A DNA stretch of 64,000 bases, taken from positions 1 through 64,000 of the forward strand of contig NZ_JAHHZS010000011.1 in NCBI RefSeq assembly GCF_022606295.1, written 5' to 3'. Of this stretch, positions 17,824 through 25,763 are shown one piece after another. Made by a program: the position numbers and the translations under genes. This DNA is from Arthrobacter bambusae (GTDB taxonomy: Bacteria > Actinomycetota > Actinomycetes > Actinomycetales > Micrococcaceae). Each line of letters opens with the position of its first letter. Position 1 is the stretch's first letter. The notes beneath the pieces were generated by a model. The model ran no database searches. It was given only the letters and a program-made list of their open reading frames with translations, and was not told the DNA's origin.

Positions 17824-18705
17824 ATGATTGGAAAATTTGCTGTGACTAAACGACTGAACTTCCGCCCCGGAGTGATCGTTGCGGCTGCTGTCGCAGCCCT
17901 CCTGGCACTGAGCGGGTGTGGCGGATCGACCCCTGCCTCGTCGTCGACCGCCGGAAACCCTTATGGCCTGATAGAACCTGGCACTATCCGCGTGGCCAGC
18001 CTGGGAGACGCCAAGCCCTACACGTTCACGGACGCCTCGGGAAACTTCACAGGTTTCGACGTCGAACTCTTCAAAGATGTCGCGCACCGCGCCGGAGTGG
18101 AGAAGGTCGTCTTCACCGGACAGGACTTCTCGGCGATCCTGCCGGCCGTCGCCAACGGACAGTTCGACGTCGGCGTCGCCGCCATCGGCATCACGGACAA
18201 GCGTAAACAGACCGTGGACTTCTCCAACGGCTACCTCGCCGGATACCTGACCGTCCTGACGACCAAGACCTCAGGGATCAAGGATGTCAGCGGCCTTGCC
18301 GGAAAGCGGCTTGGCGTGGTCCAAGGCACCCTGCAGGAGGCCTACGCAGTGAAGAACTTCCCCACCGCGAACCTGGTGCGCTTCCCGGACAACAACTCCG
18401 CGATCTCGGCAGTGAACAGCGGTTCGGCTGACGCCCACTTCCTTGACTACGAGGCCGCCAAGTCCTACGAACAGCAGTTCGGCCTGGTCAGCGCGGCCGA
18501 TATTCCGTCCTTTGACGCACCGGCCGGCTTCGCGTTGGCCAAGGACAAGACCGCCCTCAAGGATGCCCTGAACAAGGGACTGGCCGCGGCGATGGAAGAC
18601 GGTACCTGGGAGAAGCTCTACCAGAAGTGGTTCCCGGGATCCCCGATGCCCACGCAGTACCTGCCCAAGGCTGAGCAGACCGCCAGCCCGGCGCCGAGCA
18701 AATAG
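17824..18705 (+). CDS. Amino-acid-type ABC transporter substrate-binding lipoprotein
   Basis: A 293-aa exported solute receptor. A signal sequence with lipobox LALSGC places the lipidated Cys near residue 32. The mature part is a family 3 binding protein: [54 protein letters not shown], and a C-terminal [16 protein letters not shown]. Such receptors bind polar amino acids, opines or related compounds. The start is the ATG of MIGKF; a GTG five codons later is also possible. It is first in the ABC operon, next to the palindromic operators. Confidence 0.92.
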   Translation: MIGKFAVTKRLNFRPGVIVAAAVAALLALSGCGGSTPASSSTAGNPYGLIEPGTIRVASLGDAKPYTFTDASGNFTGFDVELFKDVAHRAGVEKVVFTGQDFSAILPAVANGQFDVGVAAIGITDKRKQTVDFSNGYLAGYLTVLTTKTSGIKDVSGLAGKRLGVVQGTLQEAYAVKNFPTANLVRFPDNNSAISAVNSGSADAHFLDYEAAKSYEQQFGLVSAADIPSFDAPAGFALAKDKTALKDALNKGLAAAMEDGTWEKLYQKWFPGSPMPTQYLPKAEQTASPAPSK

Positions 18706-18780
18706 CCCAACTGCCTGACGGGCGGGCGTCCCTTTCGCGGTCCGCCCGCCCCGACGGCCACCTAAGTCTGAGAGCAAACC

Positions 18781-19569
18781 ATGGACTGGTTAAGCACCAT
18801 CACACGTACATTCTTCGATTTCGGCGCGATGGCCGAAGTCCTGCCGCAATTGATCGGCGTCGGCCTCTTGAACACCCTGATCATTTCGGTCTCCGCCACG
18901 ATCATCGGCGTGGCACTGGGCATGGTCGTTGCGGTCATGGGGATCTCATCCTCGGCGTGGCTGCGCGTCCCTGCCCGCATCTACACCGATCTGTTCAGGG
19001 GCCTGCCGGCCATCCTCACCATCCTTCTGATCGGCCAAGGCTTCGCCCGGCTAAGCCAGTCGATCTTCGGCCCCTCCCCCTACCCGCTCGGCATCATCGC
19101 GCTGAGCCTTATCGCCAGCGCGTACATCGGGGAGATCTTCCGCGCCGGCATCCAAAGCGTTGACAAGGGCCAAGGCGAGGCATGCCGTGCCCTGGGCATG
19201 AGCTATGCCAAATCAATGCGGCTCGTGGTGGTGCCGCAAGGCATCCGCCGGGTGCTGCCCGCCCTGGTGAACCAGTTCATCGCCATCGTCAAGGACTCTT
19301 CACTTGTGTACTTCCTCGGCCTGCTTGTCAGCGAGCGCGAGCTCTTCCGTGTGGGCCAGGACGCCGCCGTGCTCTCCGGGAACCTGTCACCGCTGGTCAT
19401 GGCCGGTGTCTTCTACCTCGTGATCACCGTCCCGCTGACCCACCTCGTGAACTACTTCGACAGCCGATTCCGCACGGGCCGCCGTCGTCCGAGCGCGCCG
19501 AGCAGCGGCCTCAAGGAACTCACAGAACTCGACGCGGCATCGCCGCTGATCACCGGGAGCAACACATGA
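18781..19569 (+). CDS. Amino-acid-type ABC transporter permease
   Basis: A 262-aa inner-membrane channel subunit of the HisM/GlnP kind. It has about five helices. LLNTLIISVSATIIGVALG opens the domain, and the ATPase-contacting EAA loop is RALGMSYAKSMRLVVVPQGI near residues 141-160. Only one permease gene is present, so the channel is probably a homodimer. It follows the binding protein by 75 nt and its stop overlaps the ATPase start as ATGA. Confidence 0.93.
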   Translation: MDWLSTITRTFFDFGAMAEVLPQLIGVGLLNTLIISVSATIIGVALGMVVAVMGISSSAWLRVPARIYTDLFRGLPAILTILLIGQGFARLSQSIFGPSPYPLGIIALSLIASAYIGEIFRAGIQSVDKGQGEACRALGMSYAKSMRLVVVPQGIRRVLPALVNQFIAIVKDSSLVYFLGLLVSERELFRVGQDAAVLSGNLSPLVMAGVFYLVITVPLTHLVNYFDSRFRTGRRRPSAPSSGLKELTELDAASPLITGSNT

Positions 19570-20342
19570 GCGCCAGCACCAGCGCAAACAACACCGCCGC
19601 CGGTGTCCAGACATTCCACGGTTCCAGCCTGGAGTTAAGAAACCTGACCATGGCCTATGGCGACATCGAGGTGCTGCGCAACGTCAGCCTGAACGTTGCC
19701 CCCGGCACCACCACCTGCATCATCGGCCCCTCCGGATCCGGCAAGTCGACCCTGCTCCGTGGCGTCAACCGGCTCCACGAACCCAAGAGCGGCGATGTAC
19801 TCCTGGCCGGTGAAAGCGCACTCAAGGTCAAACCGGACATCCTGCGAAACCGCATCGGCATGGTGTTCCAGCACTTCAATCTCTTCCCTGACCACACCGC
19901 CCTGGAGAACGTTGCCTTGGCGCTCTGGAGCGTGAAGGGAATGTCCAAGACCGCAGCCAGGGACCGTGCCCGCCGCAGCCTCGCCGAAGTGGGGCTCGCC
20001 GAACGGGCGGACCACCGCCCCCGCGACCTCTCCGGCGGCCAGCAACAGCGCGTGGCCATCGCCCGGGCGCTGGCCATGGAACCGGAGGTCATGCTCTTCG
20101 ACGAAGCCACGAGCGCACTGGACCCCGAACTCGTCAAAGGCGTATTGAACCTCATGGCGGGCCTGGGTCGGCGCGGCATGACCATGTTGGTTGTCACGCA
20201 CGAAATGGGCTTCGCCCGGAAAGTCGCCGACCAGGTGGTCTTCATGGATGAGGGTGAAGTCGTAGAGTCAGGCACGCCTGTAGACCTCTTCGACAACCCA
20301 CGCAGTGAACGGCTCCAACGATTCCTCTCGGAGGTGCTGTAA
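19566..20342 (+). CDS. Amino-acid-type ABC transporter ATP-binding protein
   Basis: A 258-aa ATPase that powers the importer. Walker A is GPSGSGKST (about residues 55-63), the Q-loop is MVFQHFNLFPDHT, the signature is LSGGQQQRVAIARAL, Walker B is VMLFDEATSALDPE and the switch His is in VVTHEMGFA. The ATG overlaps the permease stop, and its own stop shares one base with the next ATG (TAATG). Confidence 0.95.
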   Translation: MSASTSANNTAAGVQTFHGSSLELRNLTMAYGDIEVLRNVSLNVAPGTTTCIIGPSGSGKSTLLRGVNRLHEPKSGDVLLAGESALKVKPDILRNRIGMVFQHFNLFPDHTALENVALALWSVKGMSKTAARDRARRSLAEVGLAERADHRPRDLSGGQQQRVAIARALAMEPEVMLFDEATSALDPELVKGVLNLMAGLGRRGMTMLVVTHEMGFARKVADQVVFMDEGEVVESGTPVDLFDNPRSERLQRFLSEVL

Positions 20343-21385
20343 TGGCGAACGCCACCCCCTCTCCTATCCGCACGGCCATCGCCGGATTCGGGGTTTCCGG
20401 GAAAGTCTTCCACGCGCCGCTGATCGCCGCCGACCCCCGCTACTCCCTCGATGTCATCGTCACGGCAGACCCGCAGCGGGCAGCGGAAGCGGCAAGGCTG
20501 TATCCCGGTGCACGGATTTTCCCCACCCCGGAAGCACTGTTCGCAGTAGCTCCGGACCTGGACCTCGTGGTCCTCGGCACTCCCCCGCTCACCCATTTCG
20601 ATCTCGCCGCGACCGCGATCGCCCATGGCCTCGACGTGGTGGTGGACAAGCCCTTCGCCACGACCTCGGCGCACGGCGAAGAGCTCATCGCCAGAGCATC
20701 CGACGGCGGTGTGCGGCTAACGGTATTCCAGAACCGCCGGTGGGACGCCGATTTCCTGACACTTCGTAAGGTCGTGCGGGAAGGCGGCCTCGGCGAGGTC
20801 CGAACCTTCGAATCGCGATTCGAGTGGTGGCGCCCGGAAGGCTTCGGCAATTGGCGTGACAGTGCGTCCTTGGGCGAAGGCGGCGGCATCCTCCATGATC
20901 TCGGCGCCCATTTGATCGACCAGGCCATCCAGCTTTTCGGTCCCGTCGAAGATTGCTACGGCGAAACGGCCAACCATGGACCGCACCCGGACGGCGCAGA
21001 CACCGAAGCGTTTGTGACCTTGCTCCATAGCTCAGGAGTGCGATCGAGGCTATGGATGAACGGCATGGCTGCCCAAGCAGGACCCCGGTTCCATATCCTC
21101 GGTTCCAAGGCCGGCTACACCAAGTGGGGACTCGACAGCCAGGAGGCGGCCCTCGCGGCCGGACTCCCGCCGTCGGATCCCGCCTATGGCGTTGAGCCCG
21201 TAACTTCCTGGGGCGTGATGGGGACTGACGGAGACCCTGAGCCCGTCCCTGCCCAGACCGGCGCCTACCCCCGGTTCTATGCCGAACTCGCGGCCGCCAT
21301 CCGCGGGGAGGGGCCATTGCCCGTGGACCCCGCGGAATCACTTGAAACCCTCAAAGTCATCGAAAGAATCCACGCCTTCGCGTAG
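20342..21385 (+). CDS. Gfo/Idh/MocA-family NAD(P)-dependent oxidoreductase
   Basis: A 347-aa dehydrogenase. The N-terminal Rossmann fold has TAIAGFGVSGKVFHAPLIAA, and the family EKP motif appears as VVVDKPFATTSAHGEELI. The C-terminal half has GILHDLGAHLIDQAIQLFG. Relatives oxidise or reduce cyclitols, sugars, sugar acids or amino-sugar adducts. Coupling to an amino-acid-type importer and a DAO-family oxidase hints at an N-linked sugar or imino-acid substrate, but this is only inference. It is coupled to the ATPase gene by TAATG. Confidence 0.88.
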   Translation: MANATPSPIRTAIAGFGVSGKVFHAPLIAADPRYSLDVIVTADPQRAAEAARLYPGARIFPTPEALFAVAPDLDLVVLGTPPLTHFDLAATAIAHGLDVVVDKPFATTSAHGEELIARASDGGVRLTVFQNRRWDADFLTLRKVVREGGLGEVRTFESRFEWWRPEGFGNWRDSASLGEGGGILHDLGAHLIDQAIQLFGPVEDCYGETANHGPHPDGADTEAFVTLLHSSGVRSRLWMNGMAAQAGPRFHILGSKAGYTKWGLDSQEAALAAGLPPSDPAYGVEPVTSWGVMGTDGDPEPVPAQTGAYPRFYAELAAAIRGEGPLPVDPAESLETLKVIERIHAFA

Positions 21386-21456
21386 GCGGATCTTTCCAGC
21401 CATGCCACCGTCCGCCTCGTGCGGCCGGCAACCACACCCCAAAGAAAGGGAGACTC

Positions 21457-22578
21457 ATGTCCTCCACGCCCCCTACCAAGCATGTCGTCGTCATCGGCGG
21501 CGGCATCCTTGGAGTCTCCACGGCGGTCCACCTGCTCCGTGAAGGCGCGTCCGTTGTCCTGCTGACCGAAAAGGGCCTCGCGAGCGAGGCCAGCGGCCGT
21601 TCCCTGTCCTGGCTCAACTCCGCAGGAGAACGCTCCACCCCTTACCACCAACTGCGCCTCGCGGGGGTCGACCGCTACCGTACATTGTTCGCCGCGGATC
21701 CACACCGTGAATGGCTCCAGTTCGGCGGCGGCCTCATGTGGAACGCCGCCGGACAGCAAGCGGCCACGGAATCACGCCACGCCTACGAGAAGTCGGTCGG
21801 ATACGACTCCAAGCTGCTGACTCCTGAAGAGATTGACGTCGCTACCCCTGGCATCAATGCAGGTGCAGTCCCGGAGTTCGCCATTTTCAACCCGGGCGAA
21901 GGGTGGGTCAGCCTCCCTGAACTCATCGAGTTCCTTCTGGAGGAATTCCACGCCCGCGGTGGCCAGCTCGTCCTCAACGCCGGCAAGGCTTCCGTCACGG
22001 TCGACGGCGGCCGTGCCACCGGCGTCGAGACTGTTGCCGGCGGGACCTATCGAGCCGACGCCGTCCTTGTGGCTTGCGGTGCCGCTACCCCTGCCGTCGT
22101 CGCACCACTCGGCGTCGACATCCCGAACGCCTCCCCCGTCTCGATGCTGGTGCTGACCAAAGCCGTGGACCATGAGGTGAGAGCCGTGATGAACACCCCC
22201 CGCGCCGCCATCCGGCCAAACCCGGAAAACACCTTCGCGCTGGACCACGATTGGTACGAAGAGCACATCACCGAGCACGAAGACGGTTCCTTCAGCATCC
22301 CGGATGGCATCGTCCAGGAGCTCGCCGACGAGGCGTCCAAGCTCATCGCGGGCCGGCCCGAGCTCAAGCCGGCATCCTGGAAGATCGGCTACAAGCCCAT
22401 TCCGGGCGACGGCGAACCCGTGCTCGGAGAGCTCGGCCACGTGCCGGGCTGTTATGTCGCTTTCACGCACTCGGGAGCCACGCTCGGACTCATCGTGGGC
22501 GAACTGCTGGCGGGCGAAATCCTCACGGGAAGCAAGCATCCCATGCTCTCCACCTTCCGCCCCGGCAGGTTCTCCTAG
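21457..22578 (+). CDS. FAD-dependent oxidoreductase (DAO family)
   Basis: A 373-aa flavoenzyme of the D-amino-acid-oxidase/sarcosine-oxidase superfamily. The FAD-binding motif HVVVIGGGILGVSTAVHLL is near residues 9-27. EASGRSLSWLNSAGER and a C-terminal YVAFTHSGATLGLIVGELLA close the flavin fold. The family oxidises secondary or primary amines of amino-acid-like substrates. GGGAG lies before the ATG. As the last gene of the ABC operon it probably acts on the imported compound. A hairpin follows. Confidence 0.88.
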   Translation: MSSTPPTKHVVVIGGGILGVSTAVHLLREGASVVLLTEKGLASEASGRSLSWLNSAGERSTPYHQLRLAGVDRYRTLFAADPHREWLQFGGGLMWNAAGQQAATESRHAYEKSVGYDSKLLTPEEIDVATPGINAGAVPEFAIFNPGEGWVSLPELIEFLLEEFHARGGQLVLNAGKASVTVDGGRATGVETVAGGTYRADAVLVACGAATPAVVAPLGVDIPNASPVSMLVLTKAVDHEVRAVMNTPRAAIRPNPENTFALDHDWYEEHITEHEDGSFSIPDGIVQELADEASKLIAGRPELKPASWKIGYKPIPGDGEPVLGELGHVPGCYVAFTHSGATLGLIVGELLAGEILTGSKHPMLSTFRPGRFS

Positions 22579-22585
22579 CCGCGCA

Positions 22586-22619
22586 GGATGGCTGGCTGCC
22601 CAAAGGGGGCCAGCCATCC
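22586..22619. terminator. Terminator after the ABC importer operon
   Basis: GGATGGCTGGC at 22586-22596 pairs perfectly with GCCAGCCATCC at 22609-22619. It begins 8 nt after the DAO-family stop codon and lacks a T-run. Confidence 0.75.
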
Positions 22620-22756
22620 CGCATGTTGTTCGCGTCACAAACCGTCGTTTCGATGCCATATTCGTCGTTCTGAGCAATAAGCGGTGAACAAGCCGGGCGC
22701 CCTCATTACTATCTAGTGGTGGGGGCGAATTCCGGGCCTAGCTGGGAGTTGCCGGG

Positions 22757-23026
22757 ATGAAAAATCAGGAGCTGGCAGTGTCGGAACCTTTGGAGTCTCA
22801 AGACCCGCTCGTCGAGCCGGAGCCCGTGCTGGTTCCGGGTGACAAGGGTGACACCCTGGCGGCCCTGCGCGGGCAAGCACAGGAAATCATCGACGAAGTC
22901 CTCGGCGGAACCGAACCGAGCGGCGAGCATCTCCGGGCGAAACTACGGTCCAGCATTGCCCGACACCCCGGATACCCCGAGCTGGCCCTGCTCGAACACC
23001 TGATGAACCGGGCCAGCGGCAGCTGA
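22757..23026 (+). CDS. Hypothetical acidic protein (89 aa)
   Basis: A soluble protein with an acidic N-terminus (LVEPEPVLVPGDKGDT) and a predicted helical core (LAALRGQAQEIIDEVLGG, then LRAKLRSSIARHPGYPELAL). GGGAG is placed before the ATG. An AT-rich ATTACTATCTAG at 22708-22719 could be a promoter element. No family recognised. Confidence 0.6.
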   Translation: MKNQELAVSEPLESQDPLVEPEPVLVPGDKGDTLAALRGQAQEIIDEVLGGTEPSGEHLRAKLRSSIARHPGYPELALLEHLMNRASGS

Positions 23027-23113
23027 CTCGTCCCGGAGTTGCACACGTTTTACACAGGGTTTACCCACGCGGTCTTGTTAGCGTCGACGCAGTCAGCACA
23101 GACTGAATATCAC

Positions 23114-23204
23114 GTGAAAAACGATTCACGGTGGTTGTTCAACCAGAGCAGCGGACGAGGACTGCAGTGATGCTCCGTCCTCGCCGGTAGTGAAGTCGCT
23201 ACCG
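23114..23204 (+). promoter_or_regulatory. Structured leader with four short hairpins ahead of DUF1508 copy 2
   Basis: Successive inverted repeats are GTGAA/TTCAC (23114-23129), GGTTG/CAACC (23133-23144), CGAGGAC/GTCCTCG (23156-23183) and CGGTAG/CTACCG (23185-23204). The gene start lies 28 nt further on. Short stems arise by chance in GC-rich DNA, but four in a row in 91 bases is more than expected. Role unknown. Confidence 0.35.
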
Positions 23205-23232
23205 AGCAGGATCCGCAGACCGGGAGGTAGCA

Positions 23233-23580
23233 GTGGCCGGCATATTCGAAGTGTTCGTTGACGGGGAATCGCTTTTCAGGTTCCGCCTCAAATCACCTGA
23301 CGGAACGGTCATCGCTGTTTCGACGCCATTCGAGGACAAAACAGCGGTTGTCGCCGGAATCGCCGCGGCGCGGGAGTGCGCGGGCATGGGGCTGGTCACC
23401 GACCTCTGCCCGGCAACGGGCGTGCGCCAGCCGGCCGCGACCGTTCTTGCGAAGCCTGTCCCGCACAATGCGGCTTCCCAGGGATGTGATGAACCGCGCA
23501 AGGCCGCCAACGGATTCCGCACGCATGCCAAGGAACTAGGTCGGGCGTCGGCCGCGCCCAGATGGACCGGCGCGGCTTAA
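23233..23580 (+). CDS. DUF1508 (YegP-like) protein, copy 2
   Basis: A 115-aa protein. Residues 1-60 form the domain: MAGIFEVFVDGESLFRFRLK, then KTAVVAGIAAARECAGMG, ending LVTDLCPATG. The C-terminal 50 residues are basic and probably disordered. The start is a GTG preceded by GGGAGG. It is much closer to copy 3 at 27.7 kb than to copy 1: both share the CAGMGL(V/I)TDLCPA block. Function of the family is unknown. Confidence 0.78.
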   Translation: MAGIFEVFVDGESLFRFRLKSPDGTVIAVSTPFEDKTAVVAGIAAARECAGMGLVTDLCPATGVRQPAATVLAKPVPHNAASQGCDEPRKAANGFRTHAKELGRASAAPRWTGAA

Positions 23581-23714
23581 GAGATTGACAGCGAAGGACC
23601 GACGGCGCACTGGGGGACTTACCTGGGTCTCAGCAGGCAAGATGCGCCGCCGGCCGTTTTGGTCCAGCCCCCATTCTCCCACTCATCGCCCGCCGAGGCC
23701 ACTATCCGCGCCCG

Positions 23715-24737
23715 TCAGACAGGCTTGCGCGCTCGGCTCGGCTGCACACGCGTCGGCTCGCCCGGCATCTTTGGATAGTCAGGCGGGAACGGCATCTCCC
23801 CAAGCCCCGCGGCGACGTCGCGTTCCCACCATTGAAGCAGCACGTCGATCTTCCCCGCTTCGGAATTCATCGCACTCCACGGATCGCCGAGGGTTTTCAA
23901 CCTGCCAGGCACGCTCAGGATGGTGAAGTTTTTCGGGTCCGCTGATTCAAGTTCGTTCCACGTGATGGGACAAGAGACCGGGGCATGGGCGAGCGCCCTC
24001 GGGCTGTACGCGCCGGCTATGGTCCGGTCACGGTTGGCTTGGTTGAAATCGACGAAGACCCGTTCACCGCGTTCTTCCTTCCACCAGGCGGTGGTCACCT
24101 TGTCCGGCATTCGGCGCTCGAGCTCCCGGGCGGCTGCAATCACGGCATGCCGTACGTCCAGGAACTCATGCGAAGGCTCAATCGGGGCATAGACGTGGAG
24201 TCCGCGGTTTCCGGAGGTCTTGATGAAAGTGGTCAACCCGGCCTCCGCGAGTACGTCTTTCAACGCAAGGGCCGCGGGAATCGCGTCATCGAAATCCGTT
24301 CCCGGCTGCGGGTCCAGGTCGATCCGCAGCTGGTCAGGGTTGTCCGTGTTTTCGACCCGCGAGGGCCAAGGGTGAAAGACCACTGTGTTCATCTGGACGG
24401 CCCACACGGCTGCTGCTGGCTCATCGAGCACCAGTTGGGGATGCGAGCGCGCACTCGGATAGACAACCTTCACGGACCGGATGAAGTCCGGTGTTCCTTT
24501 CGGCGGATTTTTGGAGAAGAACTGGTCGCCGTCGATGTTGTCCGAAAAGCGCTGCAGCGAGATCGGCCGATCGCCGTTCGCAGAGATGAATGCGTCCCCG
24601 ACCTCAACGATATAGCGCGCGAGATCCAGCTTGGTCAGGCCGAGCTCCGGCCAGAGGACGCGGCTTGGACTGGAGATCCGTATTTCGCGAGGACCGTTCG
24701 GCCCGTCAACGGTGAGGGTGGTTGCTTCGGTAGCCAT
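23715..24737 (-). CDS. Stand-alone LigD-type primase-polymerase domain protein
   Basis: A 340-aa protein matching the polymerase domain of the bacterial NHEJ ligase LigD, of the archaeo-eukaryotic primase fold. Catalytic features are the metal-binding RIDLDPQPG and the FIKTSGNRGLHVYAPIEP loop; RVFVDFNQANRDRTIAGAYS and VSCPITWNEL complete the fold. These enzymes fill gaps, preferring ribonucleotides, at double-strand-break ends with Ku and a ligase. Neither a ligase nor a Ku gene lies in the window, so partners must be elsewhere. Length is typical for separate PolDom proteins. Confidence 0.9.
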   Translation of the reverse strand: MATEATTLTVDGPNGPREIRISSPSRVLWPELGLTKLDLARYIVEVGDAFISANGDRPISLQRFSDNIDGDQFFSKNPPKGTPDFIRSVKVVYPSARSHPQLVLDEPAAAVWAVQMNTVVFHPWPSRVENTDNPDQLRIDLDPQPGTDFDDAIPAALALKDVLAEAGLTTFIKTSGNRGLHVYAPIEPSHEFLDVRHAVIAAARELERRMPDKVTTAWWKEERGERVFVDFNQANRDRTIAGAYSPRALAHAPVSCPITWNELESADPKNFTILSVPGRLKTLGDPWSAMNSEAGKIDVLLQWWERDVAAGLGEMPFPPDYPKMPGEPTRVQPSRARKPV

Positions 24738-24842
24738 GGGGACAAGCTACCCCGGCCCTAGCCTCAGTGTCTGCAGCCTGAATGGATTGTGCAAACCGCA
24801 TCTTCGTCGGATTCCTGTTCCGCCCCTAGCCGAGACCATCTT

Positions 24843-24893
24843 CTCCCGCTTCGGGCAACCCCGCAGCGGGAGGGCAGATGAGCACCTCCCGCT
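24843..24893. terminator. Three-arm alternating hairpin
   Basis: CTCCCGCT (24843-24850), AGCGGGAGG (24865-24873) and CCTCCCGCT (24885-24893) allow two mutually exclusive stems, because the middle arm can pair with either side. It lies between the secreted-protein stop and the polymerase start, both on the minus strand. It may be a terminator with read-through control. Confidence 0.45.
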
Positions 24894-24936
24894 ACGGGAT
24901 ACACGCGCCGCAGCCAGCCTTGGGGCTGAGAACCGC

Positions 24937-25485
24937 TTAGCGCACCCCTGCGTCCGGGGTGCCCTCGGTGTGGGCGTGGTCCGTCTTGTGCTGGTCCCCG
25001 ACCTTGGACCCGTGGTCCGTCTCGCCGTGTCCGGCGTCCTTGTCCTTGGCTTCCTTCATTCCGTCGTGGTCACGATCAGCCGGCTCGACCGCCGGGGTAT
25101 GGGACGACGGTGACGAATGGGTAGTCGGCGGCGTTGATGAACCGGGAGCTGGGGCCGGAGTGCCCGGCGCATCCTCAGCCGGTTCCGCCGCGGCTGGAGC
25201 CGACGACGACGGCTCCGGGGACTCCGCCCCAGGAGCGGTCGCAGGGGGAACCGCCGTCGTCGAGGGTACCGCCGTCGTCGAGGGTACCGCCGTCGTCGGG
25301 GTCGCCGGTGAGGAGACCCGAGGGGACGACGCCGACGGGCTGGCCGATGCGGTGGACGTTGGCGCAGGCGCTTCGGTGGTGGCGATGCTGGTAAAGGCGG
25401 CAGCGCCGCCCCCTGCTGCGATGGCGCCCGCTGTGATCAGGGTGATCACGGCTTTGCTGGCTGCAAGGCTGGTCAGGATAGGCAT
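24937..25485 (-). CDS. Secreted or membrane-tethered Ala/Ser/Thr/Pro-rich protein
   Basis: A 182-aa protein. The N-terminal hydrophobic stretch (about residues 12-34, AVITLITAGAIAAGGGAAAF) acts as a signal peptide or anchor. The rest is low-complexity Ser/Thr/Pro/Ala with tandem AVPSTT units encoded by 18-bp DNA repeats, then a charged tail rich in Asp/His/Lys (DHGSKVGDQHKTDHAHTEG). It could be O-glycosylated wall material. The tail His/Asp residues could bind metal. No family recognised. Confidence 0.65.
   Translation of the reverse strand: MPILTSLAASKAVITLITAGAIAAGGGAAAFTSIATTEAPAPTSTASASPSASSPRVSSPATPTTAVPSTTAVPSTTAVPPATAPGAESPEPSSSAPAAAEPAEDAPGTPAPAPGSSTPPTTHSSPSSHTPAVEPADRDHDGMKEAKDKDAGHGETDHGSKVGDQHKTDHAHTEGTPDAGVR
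25250..25303. repeat. Tandem 18-bp repeat inside the Ser/Thr-rich secreted gene
   Basis: The unit ACCGCCGTCGTCGAGGGT occurs perfectly at 25250-25267 and 25268-25285. A third unit at 25286-25303 differs only near its end. It encodes repeated PSTTAV. Length variation between strains is likely. Confidence 0.85.
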
Positions 25486-25763
25486 TGGAGACCTCCGGAA
25501 TTCTCTTCTTGATTGCTCATTGGATATTTCACGGACTGGGTTGCGGTTGCCTCACCGCGCGTTCCGGTATCGGAACTCCCACAGCCACGCTAGGCACAGA
25601 AGCCGCTGGATATCAGCCCTGAGGAGGAACGATCGCGCATTTGTTCACCCACCCTTGGGTCCGTGCGGGACGATTACCCCAGCGGGAACGAATGTCCGCG
25701 GCCAGGCAAACGGGGCCTAGACTGTACGGGCTCCGTCGGTTCGAAGAAAAGCGAGGTGTGAGC

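Noticed and set aside
25250..25303. Possible CRISPR-like repeats
   Set aside because: The units are contiguous, in frame and without spacers. They are an intragenic tandem repeat encoding PSTTAV.
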